A stretch of DNA of 64,000 nt from Spirochaetaceae bacterium UBA5556 (GTDB taxonomy: Bacteria; Spirochaetota; Spirochaetia; Treponematales; Rectinemataceae), in NCBI GenBank assembly GCA_002425765.1, contig DIMW01000003.1, positions 62,001 to 126,000 on the forward strand, given 5' to 3'. Under the pieces are notes generated by a model that saw only the letters and a list, made by a program, of their open reading frames with translations, was not told the DNA's origin and did not search any database. The position numbers and the translations under genes are program-made. Shown here one piece after another: positions 55,759 through 63,201 of the stretch (the first letter of the stretch is position 1; each line of letters opens with the position of its first letter).

Positions 55759-55833
55759 AAAAATGAAAGCAATTTAAATGTATTAAATATGTTATATAGT
55801 TAAATTTTATAATAAAAATGAAAGTAATTCAAA
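55759..55833. repeat. Pair of direct repeats upstream of the cluster promoter
   Basis: Two 20-base copies, 55759-55778 and 55814-55833, share 18 bases (AAAAATGAAAG, then AATT) and are 55 bases apart. Their GAAA content fits DeoR-type operators, which are often direct repeats. Binding by the DeoR product at 43.1-43.9 kb is an inference. Confidence 0.5.
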
Positions 55834-56460
55834 AACGAAATATAAATAACGTGTTTTTGTTTTTTTAGTAACTCTTGGTTCGAAAATATTTAAGAAAAAC
55901 AGATAGAAGTCTATAGAGTGTTTTGCTGAGGTAGGTCCTGAATAACCTCAATTAGGGGTGAAGGGGAGAAAACATAACTAATCATGCGGCCTTTACTATG
56001 ATGAGGATATTGATACACCACATGATGGAAGTACAGAATGAAAACGTAGGCTCACACTGGGTCTGTTTTAGATAGGTATTAATTTTTTGCGTTTCTGTTT
56101 ATAAGAACAAACTCTTCTTGAACGCCGTGTATCTATAAACAGAATCATTGTTGAAGAACAGAAAGATTCTTGTCGTGGACGGGCTCTCTCTGCATAGCAG
56201 GATTCTCAATCCAAATCGACGAGAAAAATTGTACCATGGCTACCACAAAGAAAGGAATGTCAACCCGGTATCTCGTGCTCCTCGACGAGAGTACGGCGTC
56301 GCCGGATTGCCGTGGGGCGCGCGTTCCAGCCCTGTGGGCCGACCGCCAGGAGCCTCGTATCACTGGAATAAATGGTATTATTATCTATGACATAAAAATA
56401 TAGAGCATTATCAATAATCAGGATTATGATAGCATCGCATTATGCATACAAAAAATCTTA
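55834..56460. other. Intergenic region between the sugar cluster and the toxin module
   Basis: This AT-rich stretch has no gene I can support. Short frames in a GC-richer patch at about 56236-56360 are in several frames and have no ribosome site. It contains one inverted repeat, listed separately. Confidence 0.5.
56093..56144. repeat. Inverted repeat, possible mobile-element remnant
   Basis: TTCTGTTTATA (56093-56103) and TATAAACAGAA (56134-56144) are perfect 11-base inverted arms with a 30-base spacer. No transposase is seen. Confidence 0.35.
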
Positions 56461-56489
56461 TTGACGCCACACCATAATTGTAATACATT
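56461..56489 (+). promoter_or_regulatory. Promoter of the toxin-antitoxin module
   Basis: TTGACG (56461-56466), a 17-bp spacer and TACATT (56484-56489) end only six bases before the toxin ATG. The transcript would start at or next to that ATG, so the toxin message is predicted to be leaderless; no Shine-Dalgarno is present. Confidence 0.5.
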
Positions 56490-56495
56490 GTAAAC

Positions 56496-56771
56496 ATGGT
56501 TCATTGTCTTGAAGAGATTCTAAAACGCATCAGGAAAGGCCAAATACCTAAACCTATCTTCATCCATTTCAACAATGCGTTTTCCTCTTTGGATTTAACC
56601 AAAGATTTGAGCCTGTTTGATATCACCCAATTGAGAACATCGGATGAAAAAACAAGGGTGTATTATCGATTACGAAGAGGCAAATACCGAGCGATCTTTT
56701 ATATTGAACATGATGATATCTATGTCATTGCCTTAGATAAACGAGAGGAGGTGTACAAAAAATGGCAGTAA
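56496..56771 (+). CDS. RelE/ParE-superfamily-like toxin
   Basis: The 91-residue protein has the size and layout of RelE-type toxins: an alpha-helical N-terminus (LEEILKRIRKG) and a beta-rich end (TRVYYRLRRGKYRAIFYIEHDDIYVIALDKREEVYKKW), whose RVYYR..YRAIFY..VIAL..KREE pattern is that of RelE/HigB mRNA endonucleases. It overlaps the antitoxin gene by 10 bp and comes first, unlike most relBE operons. The leader is almost absent, so translation may be inefficient by design. Confidence 0.72.
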   Translation: MVHCLEEILKRIRKGQIPKPIFIHFNNAFSSLDLTKDLSLFDITQLRTSDEKTRVYYRLRRGKYRAIFYIEHDDIYVIALDKREEVYKKWQ

Positions 56772-56980
56772 TCTCTGTTCGCCTCAACGATGAAGAAGAG
56801 AAGATGGTATCGTTTCTTTCTGCTCAATTTGAGAAAGACAAATCGAGTCTCATAAAATATTCTCTCAAAGAAATGTATGAAGATTTTATGGATAATAAAG
56901 TCATTGAACAATTTGAAGAGAAAGAAAAAGAAAGCCCACTTTCTTTTGTCAGCGCTGAAGACATCCTGAAGACATTATAG
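56762..56980 (+). CDS. Ribbon-helix-helix antitoxin (DUF6290 type)
   Basis: The 72-residue product starts with MAVISVRLNDEEEKMVSFL, a typical RHH beta-strand and helix that binds DNA, followed by an acidic helix (YEDFMDNKVIEQFEEKEKES). This is the antitoxin of the RelE-like gene before it and probably represses the shared promoter. GAGGAGGTG (about 56743-56751), inside the toxin gene, lies some ten bases before its ATG and may serve as a stronger ribosome site than that of the toxin. Confidence 0.8.
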   Translation: MAVISVRLNDEEEKMVSFLSAQFEKDKSSLIKYSLKEMYEDFMDNKVIEQFEEKEKESPLSFVSAEDILKTL

Positions 56981-57157
56981 AAAACCACAAGCGATTTACA
57001 ACATTCGCGTTGACCTGACATTGCTGCTGTCACGGTTCGTGCTTGGTTACTTCATTCCGCACAGACCGCGCCAACGGCGCAATGCGAGTCACACGCACAT
57101 AGGAACGGACGCTTCGCGCCATTCCCGCACTGTCGCGGATTCCCCTCCGCGGCAGTG

Positions 57158-57540
57158 TTATCTGGATACACTGACCCGACTTTTCTGTCGGGCGACTTGC
57201 TTTTTTCTGCCGACAGAAAGCAGGTTCATCACGATGCCGACCATCGTCGCGGTGGCGATGGCGGGGATCATGTTGTTCGGGAACCCATACGAACCGCCGA
57301 GTCCGATCACCAGAATGACCGCGATGACGGCGAGATTCCTGGCGTCGAAGAGGTCCGCCTCCTTGTTGATCATGATCGCCACGCCCTGCGCCCCGATCAC
57401 GCCGAACAGGTAGATGCAGGCGCCGTTGATCACCGCGCCGGGCACCGACCGTATGGTATTGGAGAGTGGCGGGATGAACGAGAGCGCTATCGCCATGATC
57501 GCGGCCACCGCGCTCAGGATGTACGGCAAAGTGCGCAAGT
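57158..57540 (-). pseudogene. uraA: Uracil/xanthine permease C-terminal fragment
   Basis: On the minus strand the frame from about 57540 encodes the last 125 residues of a UraA-type permease: YLRTLPYILSAVAAIMAI, GACIYLFGVIGAQGVAIM, and LGGSYGFPNNMIPAIATATM. The N-terminal two thirds, including the substrate-binding helices, are missing. It stops at the joint with the hsdR remnant, which is oppositely oriented. It cannot encode a functional transporter. Confidence 0.82.
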
Positions 57541-58235
57541 ACTGGGCCGAAGAGGCTCGGCGCGTCGAGGAAAAACTCGGCAAGTTGGGCTATACGATCG
57601 ATGGAAAAGAATTTTCTGACAGAGAGCAACAGGTCCTCACCAATCTTCTGAAACGCCTGGAGACGCTGCGAACGACGGATATGGCGGTGATTGTTTCACC
57701 GAGCCAGAACGAGATTCCCCGGATGAAAAAACTTGGTCTCGACATCGAGCCCCACCGCAGCCGCCGCTCGACGAGCGCTTCAAGGACCCGAACGATCCGC
57801 TCCGGCTCGTGTTTGTGTGCGCCATGTGGCTCACTGGTTTCGATGCGCCGAGCTGTTCCACGATTTATCTCGATAAACCGATGCGAAACCATACGCTCAT
57901 GCAGAGCATCGCGCGGGCCAATCGCGTTTTTCCCGGCAAACAGTCCGGTCTTATCGTGGACTACGCCAATGTATTCGCCTCGCTGGAAAAGGCGCTGGCC
58001 ATCTACGGCGCAGGCACGAACGGCAAAAGTCCCGTCAGGGACAAACAAGAACTTGTCGATGAGTTGCGGAAGGCCGTTGAAGACGCGCTGGCATTCTGTG
58101 CGAGCCATCGGGTTCCACTTGAAGATATCGAGAAGTCGCCTCCAAACAGCATGGCGCGGCTCCCCAGTTCATGGAAGACGGCATTAACGCTCTTATTTCA
58201 CCGGATATCGTGCGTCAGGAATTTTTTACTCATCA
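57540..58235 (+). pseudogene. hsdR: Type I restriction HsdR remnant
   Basis: Three plus-strand frames in succession reconstruct the C-terminal part of the helicase subunit: YTIDGKEFSDREQQVLTNL, then after a frameshift near 57760 FKDPNDPLRLVFVCAMWLTGFDAP and MQSIARANRVFPGKQSGLIVDY, then after a second near 58150 MEDGINALISPDIVRQEFF. The nuclease and first helicase domains are absent and no hsdM or hsdS is nearby, so the restriction system is lost. Its 5' end abuts the uraA fragment; its 3' end abuts mazEF. Confidence 0.85.
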
Positions 58236-58253
58236 TTTTTGTTATTTTATAAC

Positions 58254-58281
58254 TTGACATCACGAATATACAAAGTATAAA
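58254..58281 (+). promoter_or_regulatory. mazEF promoter
   Basis: TTGACA (58254-58259), a 16-bp spacer and TATAAA (58276-58281) stand 20 bases before the antitoxin ATG. Confidence 0.75.
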
Positions 58282-58301
58282 CTTTGAATATGGAGAATGT
58301 T

Positions 58302-58535
58302 ATGAAAGCCATTGTTCAGAAGTGGGGCAACAGCCTCGGAATCCGGATACCTGCTGTGTACGCAAAAGAGTTGGATCTCAAGAATGGCGTGTTTGTTGAT
58401 ATTGTCAAAGATAGTGGGAAAATTATCATTCTTCCACCGAAGCCGACACTCGAAGGCCTTCTCTCTAAAGTCGCCAAAGAAAATATGCAGGACTATATTG
58501 ATTCTGGTTCGCCGGTGGGAGAAGAGGCATGGTAG
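58302..58535 (+). CDS. mazE: MazE-type antitoxin (AbrB fold)
   Basis: The start at 58302 (MKAIVQKWGNSLGIR) has GGAG six bases upstream; TTG and ATG codons earlier in the frame are less well placed. The 77-residue product has the swapped-hairpin AbrB domain: VQKWGNSLGIRIPA and NGVFVDIVKDSGKIIILPP. The C-terminal acidic part (MQDYIDSGSPVGEEAW) should occupy the MazF site. It binds the promoter upstream and is coupled to the toxin by a 7-bp overlap. Confidence 0.92.
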   Translation: MKAIVQKWGNSLGIRIPAVYAKELDLKNGVFVDIVKDSGKIIILPPKPTLEGLLSKVAKENMQDYIDSGSPVGEEAW

Positions 58536-58870
58536 GGAATAAGGGATATGTGCCTGAGCGTGGGGATATCGTGTGGCTCGATTTCAATCCGCAGACGGGG
58601 CATGAACAACGGGGAAGGCGGCCAGCCTTAACGTTGTCCTTCAGGGCGTATAATGAAAAAATAGGGCTGGGGCTTTTTTGTCCGATCACGAGCAAAGTAA
58701 AGGGCTATCCCTTTGAGGTCGAGATAACGTCGGGTGTGATTCAGGGAGCCGTATTGAGCGATCAAATAAAGAGCCTCGATTGGATGGAGAGAAATATAGA
58801 GTTCATAGAGAAGATCGATAGTGCTAAGCTCCAGGAAATCATTGAGAAGATTGAAGTGATACTAAAGTAG
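58529..58870 (+). CDS. mazF: MazF/PemK mRNA interferase
   Basis: The 113-residue toxin shows the MazF signature: YVPERGDIVWLDFNPQTGHEQRGRRPALTLS (Arg/Thr of the active site), then FCPITSKVKGYPFEVE and GAVLSDQIKSLDW. MazF enzymes cut RNA at short motifs and stop growth until MazE is restored. It sits beside the decayed restriction gene, in the accessory region. Confidence 0.94.
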   Translation: MVGNKGYVPERGDIVWLDFNPQTGHEQRGRRPALTLSFRAYNEKIGLGLFCPITSKVKGYPFEVEITSGVIQGAVLSDQIKSLDWMERNIEFIEKIDSAKLQEIIEKIEVILK

Positions 58871-59106
58871 CTTTTTACTTTCATTGAGAGGAAAACATTA
58901 TTCCCGAGCTTTTCCGCATGGGTAGTTTTAAAAGGACGAATGGGCCGCTCGTGTAGTGCCGCGGCACAATCCTGCTTCAAAAATGGCTTGCGGACCTCTA
59001 GTTTTATTCTAATAGAATGTATTGTATTTCATACAGATCGCGTTCGCCTGTGGCGATTTCATGGCGAGTCGCCCCTCTGTCAATCCGTTGAAACAGACAT
59101 TAATAC

Positions 59107-59158
59107 TGAAATAATTGACATATTTCATTAAATAGCCTAATTTCAACGAACAATGAAA
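59107..59158 (+). promoter_or_regulatory. Promoter with nested palindromes of the AbiEi-type gene
   Basis: TTGACA (59115-59120), a 17-bp spacer and TAATTT (59138-59143) place the start of transcription about three bases before the ATG at 59153. TGAAATA (59107-59113) and TATTTCA (59121-59127) are perfect inverted arms around the -35 box; TTTCA (59141-59145) and TGAAA (59154-59158) flank the start codon. Confidence 0.6.
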
Positions 59159-60253
59159 CAGGCTGAAAAATTGAAATTGCGCGATCTCGAGGACAAGACG
59201 CTCTTCGCGCTGAAAGAGCTGTGTTCGTCCGTGCCCTTCCTCACCCTGCGGTCCTGGCGCCAGGAAAAGACATCGGGCGGGTACCGGCCGGACATTGTGC
59301 TCGCTATGAATGTCGGCGACCGGCATTGGGAGTGGCTCGTGGAGTGCAGTCTGAACGGCCAGCCCAGGGAGCTCCGCGGTGCCATTCCGCTGATGAAGAG
59401 CGCGCTCGCGGAGCCGGGCGGGAGGAACAGGTATGCCCTTTTCGCCGCTCCCTTTCTTTCCGAGGAGTCCCGGAGGCTCTGCGCGGAGGCGGGGCTTGGC
59501 TATGTGGATCTGGCCGGCAACGTGCACGTGAGTTTTGATCAGGTCTACATCGATGTGAAGGCTCAGGACAATCCTTTCAAAGAAAAGCGAGGCCTGCGCT
59601 CTCTTTTTGCCGCGAAGGCGGGCAGAGTTCTGCGTGTGCTGCTGACGCCACCACTGCGTTCATGGAAGGTGAAAGATCTGGAGCTCGCGTCGGGCGTGAG
59701 CCTCGGCCAGGTGAGCAATGTCCGCAAGCTCCTCATGGATCGGGAATGGGCAGAAGTGTCGCGGGATGGCATTTACATCAAAAAACCTGAGGCGCTGCTG
59801 CGTGCCTGGCGCGAATCCTATGAAGGGGGATATCTGTTGGAAGAGACTTTCTCTACGACGATAAGCGGGGAAGCGTTTGACGCCGCGTTCCGGAAGGCGC
59901 TGGAGGAGTCGTCAGGCGGGGCTCACCTGGTGCTGGCTTCCTATTCCGCGGCCCGTTTGTACATTCCCTATGTCCATCAGGGGGCGCTCTATGTGTACGC
60001 GGACGCGGTGGGGAAGGAAATTTTGAAGCGGAATCTCGGCCTGAAGCCGATGGCGGCTGGCGGCAATATCGTGGTGTTCGAACCTCGGGAAGATGATGTG
60101 TTTACCGGCAGGGTGGAAGTCGTGCCGGGCATCTGGTGCGCGGGGCTGGTTCAGACCTGGCTCGATCTCGGTGTCGCCGGCGAACACGGCCTCGAGGCTG
60201 CGGACTTGCTGCTTCAACAGAAGTTGTTGCCCGCGTGGAAGAAACTTGAGTGA
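59153..60253 (+). CDS. AbiEi-like regulator/antitoxin with nuclease-like N-terminus
   Basis: The 366-residue protein resembles the type IV antitoxin AbiEi family. Residues about 35-145 look like a PD-(D/E)XK-type domain (YRPDIVLAM, WLVECSLNGQP, CAEAGLGYVDLAGN) whose ExK position reads ECS, so nuclease activity is doubtful. About 150-215 is a winged helix (RVLRVLLTPPLRSWKVKDLELASGVSLGQVSNVRKLL). The C-terminal half is an AbiEi-type domain. The usual AbiEii nucleotidyltransferase toxin gene is not found in either direction. No ribosome site; the message is nearly leaderless. Confidence 0.75.
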   Translation: MKQAEKLKLRDLEDKTLFALKELCSSVPFLTLRSWRQEKTSGGYRPDIVLAMNVGDRHWEWLVECSLNGQPRELRGAIPLMKSALAEPGGRNRYALFAAPFLSEESRRLCAEAGLGYVDLAGNVHVSFDQVYIDVKAQDNPFKEKRGLRSLFAAKAGRVLRVLLTPPLRSWKVKDLELASGVSLGQVSNVRKLLMDREWAEVSRDGIYIKKPEALLRAWRESYEGGYLLEETFSTTISGEAFDAAFRKALEESSGGAHLVLASYSAARLYIPYVHQGALYVYADAVGKEILKRNLGLKPMAAGGNIVVFEPREDDVFTGRVEVVPGIWCAGLVQTWLDLGVAGEHGLEAADLLLQQKLLPAWKKLE

Positions 60254-60798
60254 TGTTCGGCCCCAACACGTCCCGCGCCTGACGTCACCAGCGAGACGGT
60301 TATGCCTGATTCAGAAACCAGGGCTAGACAATGGGGGGCCTGTGTGGTTTTTGCTTATTATTTCTATGACAGGAATATTTTCTATAACATCTTCCTGTAA
60401 AAAGAATATGTTATCAAAAATATTTCTGGCGCCAACGCGATTCCATTGTGGATACTGGGAATGATGTACTGAGTTTTTTATAAAAACAAGTTGACACCAC
60501 TTCACGATTCTCGCATTTTGCACCTTTTCTGCGGAAAATTGCAGAAAATCCGCAGCATAGTTGCGGATTTTATAAAAGTGAATTCTGTTGAAGGTTTATG
60601 GCAATCTTTGAGAGCCTGACTGGAAAGGCATGTCTTCCTTTTCAAATTTGAATTTACCGCCACGCCCTCTTCCTGGCTCATGCCCGTGTGCCGACACCAT
60701 TGCATCGCATCCGCGGCGGGGTATAGTGGAGTTAAGCGGATTCTCTCTGCGCGCACATGTTGTCCCCACCGTAATTCGCAGGTCCATGGAGGTTCCCT
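60254..60798. other. Intergenic region before the UDG-like gene
   Basis: This 545-bp stretch has no gene I can support. It holds two overlapping hairpins (listed next) and a TTGACA at 60491-60496 without a clear -10 partner. The 3' part near the next gene is GC-richer. Confidence 0.5.
60525..60571 (+). promoter_or_regulatory. Mutually exclusive hairpins, attenuator-like
   Basis: TTTTCTGC (60525-60532) pairs with GCAGAAAA (60541-60548). AAAATCCGCA (60545-60554) pairs with TGCGGATTTT (60562-60571) and ends near a T-run. The arms share 60545-60548, so only one can form at a time. It precedes the UDG-like gene by about 230 bases. It could also be a dyad for a DNA-binding protein. Confidence 0.45.
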
Positions 60799-62349
60799 AT
60801 GAATGATAAAGATTTGAATTCCGGTCTGTCGGTAGAAGTGCAGCTGGCGTGGGAAGTGATGACATGCAAGGCTATGCGGGAGACTTATGATGAACAGACT
60901 CATCCCTGTCGGTATTTCAACCAGCACTTCGGGCCTTGGCTTACCTATGACTGGGCTCATGAAAGAAGCAGGAAGGCAATCAAGCCCGGTGAAATAAAGA
61001 AAATAAAGGCGCGGACGAACGGAAACCGTTTTACGGTGCCGGCGATCGCGGGAGGCTGCAGGAAAGCTCCCATCATGACCATCGGCATAAATCCCAATAT
61101 GCCTTCGTGGCAGCTCAGCGAGGAAGGGACCCGGTGGTGTTATCCGTATTTCGACGATATCGCCGAGTACGCGACGTATTATCGTTATCAGACCATTTTT
61201 CAGGAACAATATGGTATCGATTTTCTGAAACAGTTCATTGTCCCCGATTCCTCCGTCATCGCCGCCGAAGACGGAACCGTGAACTATGTTGTCTACGACG
61301 ATGCGCAGGAAAATATAAGAATTCGCTTAAGCTATGATGAAGACGAGATCGTCATACCCCGAGGTTCCGCCGTTCTGTGCGGCAGGGGCCAGACTTTTAG
61401 AAAAGGGGATATTGTCGCGGGTCGGATCGCCTTGCCGGTCGGCGTGCAGACCGAGGTAGAAAAGAAGACTGTCGGGTATTATCAGTTGTTTGAAAAGATA
61501 CTCGATATCGCGGAGAGTAAGCTTAAAGGCGCGGGACTGATCCCGCCGGAGACAGATCTCCATGCGGGCGAGGATGTGCTGTTGGGAGACATGGTCGCCT
61601 GCGCCTCTCCCGGCTGGACCGCGAAATCCGGGGGAGTTCCCGAGGAAGAGAGGGGCAGAATCTCTTCGGTATGCTGCGCGGAGAGAGGGTGGCTGGCCCT
61701 GCAGTTCCAGCAGACAAAACCCAGGATCGTCGTCTTTTCAGGGACGTCGGCCTTCGGCATGTTCAAAAAGGCATTCCAGGGACTCAGCTTCTCTCCCGAG
61801 CTTCCGGACGATCTTTCTGGCCCGTACGCGTGGTTGAGGTTTACCCTGCAGAATCACGTCATGATGTCAGTCGATCCCTCGGAATTCAAAACACGTATTA
61901 TCGTCGCGCCGCATTTCTCCTATTCCGTCAATTTTACCAGCTGTTACGCGTTTTCTCTCGATGAGTGGAAGGCCTTCCAGGAGAAATGGCCGGAAGCCGC
62001 CGCGCTGTTGGGTGGCAAACCGGACGGCGGGCAGGTGCTGATAGCGCTCGACAATATTCACGCAAATAAAGAGGACATGAAAGACGCCTGGGACTATTTA
62101 CGGAAGATGCTCATAGAGCCATACGACATGATCGCTTCGATTATCGTCGAAGAATTTGAAAAAGGGACAATCAGGTTCGACAGCCAAAACAAGCATTTCG
62201 AGCGGACGGAAGGCCCCTGTCGTTTTTGCAGCAATCATCTTTTTACGATAGCGGAACGATGTCCGTACGGGAAAGATTCGGTACGCGACACCATCGCGTA
62301 TCAAAAGCGTATCTATAAAAACGCGGCCAATATGTCTGGGCAGAGTTGA
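60799..62349 (+). CDS. Uracil-DNA-glycosylase-superfamily-like protein of unknown function
   Basis: GGAGG precedes the ATG. In the 516 residues, APIMTIGINPNMPSW (91-104) resembles motif A of the UDG superfamily. DMVACASPGW then RGRISSVCCAERGW and TKPRIVVFSGTSAFGMF (265-322) resemble the Cys-containing region and helix before motif B of family 4 enzymes, and PHFSYS (371-376) stands at the HPS position. An insert (145-230) has a hammerhead-like stretch (VLCGRGQTFRKGDIVAGRI). Cysteines 87, 268, 292-293, 474, 477 and 488 could hold an iron-sulfur cluster. The catalytic Asp/Asn is not certain. Unknown role, probably nucleic-acid related. Confidence 0.6.
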   Translation: MNDKDLNSGLSVEVQLAWEVMTCKAMRETYDEQTHPCRYFNQHFGPWLTYDWAHERSRKAIKPGEIKKIKARTNGNRFTVPAIAGGCRKAPIMTIGINPNMPSWQLSEEGTRWCYPYFDDIAEYATYYRYQTIFQEQYGIDFLKQFIVPDSSVIAAEDGTVNYVVYDDAQENIRIRLSYDEDEIVIPRGSAVLCGRGQTFRKGDIVAGRIALPVGVQTEVEKKTVGYYQLFEKILDIAESKLKGAGLIPPETDLHAGEDVLLGDMVACASPGWTAKSGGVPEEERGRISSVCCAERGWLALQFQQTKPRIVVFSGTSAFGMFKKAFQGLSFSPELPDDLSGPYAWLRFTLQNHVMMSVDPSEFKTRIIVAPHFSYSVNFTSCYAFSLDEWKAFQEKWPEAAALLGGKPDGGQVLIALDNIHANKEDMKDAWDYLRKMLIEPYDMIASIIVEEFEKGTIRFDSQNKHFERTEGPCRFCSNHLFTIAERCPYGKDSVRDTIAYQKRIYKNAANMSGQS

Positions 62350-62408
62350 GAAAGGGATTAAATTCGTCGCCAGCCATACCCGGGCGGTCCGGGTAGTCAC
62401 CCTCATGC

Positions 62409-62439
62409 TATACTGATGATCAGGTTTGCAGGCTGATCA
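62409..62439 (+). promoter_or_regulatory. -10 box and inverted repeat before the last plus-strand gene
   Basis: TATACT (62409-62414) is followed by TGATCAG (62417-62423) and CTGATCA (62433-62439), perfect 7-base arms around a nine-base spacer. The dyad would cover the transcription start, 15 bases before the ATG. Confidence 0.4.
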
Positions 62440-62454
62440 TTCGCGGAGGTCCCC

Positions 62455-63201
62455 ATGAGAAGTCGGACTAAGTTCTGGACAATATTTGCCGTAGTCGTCG
62501 TCATTCTTCTGGCCCTCGTGTGCCTCGTCGTCTGGTATCCGGCGGGGAAAAAGGAAAGTCCTCCTGCGGGCTATACGCCTCTCCGGGACGACGATCTGGC
62601 GGCCCGCTACCGGCCCGTCTTCGACTGCCCCACGGAATTCGGGCCGATCCTCGCGGTGTATTACCGTGCCGCGCGGGACGAGGCGGGAATTGTCCACATC
62701 GCGTATCATCCCCTGTGGGCGAAGGAATGGAATTCGACAAAAGCCTTCGGGCCTTTCCTCAGCAGGTGTCTATACACGGGAGGGCTGTCGCTGCAGCGCC
62801 TCATGTACGGTCCCGGTGATATCGAGTCGGTAGGCCTCGCGGTAGACCCGACGAGCGGTAAAATCACGGAAGTAGACTACGAGACCGCCGCCGACTACGA
62901 TCCCGCGAGCTTCAGCGTGAAACATCAGGCTCTGTCGCTGAAGGGGAATTTTGACCCGCCGCTTCATTTTCAGGTGATAAGCTGGAACCACCTTTTCAGG
63001 CTCGAGGAGAATACCGCCGCGTCCGGCGACGGGGCCCGCTCCGGCGCGGCCGCATCTGCCGAGGCCGCTTCGGGCGAAGCCGCGCCGCTTTTCTATTTTA
63101 CTCCGGAGCTCTGGGCGAAATACGCCATATGGAAGAACCCGGAGACCATCCTGCGCAAGGACAGGGCTCATTTCATATGGGAGCGCGGGGTGGCTCCATG
63201 A
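62455..63201 (+). CDS. Membrane-anchored hypothetical protein
   Basis: I do not recognise this 248-residue protein. Residues 8-29 form one helix (WTIFAVVVVILLALVCLVVWY). The external part has YRPVFDCPTEFGPILAVYYRAARDE, HIAYHPLWAKEWN and PGDIESVGLAVDPTSGKITEVDYETA, an Ala/Gly/Ser-rich linker (about 189-209) and a short end with FYFTPELWAKYAIW. Two cysteines are present. GGAGG is seven bases before the ATG. Its 3' end overlaps the convergent DUF72 gene by 29 bp. Confidence 0.65.
   Translation: MRSRTKFWTIFAVVVVILLALVCLVVWYPAGKKESPPAGYTPLRDDDLAARYRPVFDCPTEFGPILAVYYRAARDEAGIVHIAYHPLWAKEWNSTKAFGPFLSRCLYTGGLSLQRLMYGPGDIESVGLAVDPTSGKITEVDYETAADYDPASFSVKHQALSLKGNFDPPLHFQVISWNHLFRLEENTAASGDGARSGAAASAEAASGEAAPLFYFTPELWAKYAIWKNPETILRKDRAHFIWERGVAP

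Noticed and set aside
56145..56403. Short overlapping frames before the toxin module
   Set aside because: Frames on both strands lack ribosome sites and motifs; the GC-richer patch at 56236-56360 may be a fragment of something, but I cannot identify it.
59071..59099. Single CRISPR-like sequence (GTCGCCCCTC... then GTTGAAAC)
   Set aside because: It resembles a type I-C repeat in its two ends, but there is one copy, no regular spacing and no cas gene.
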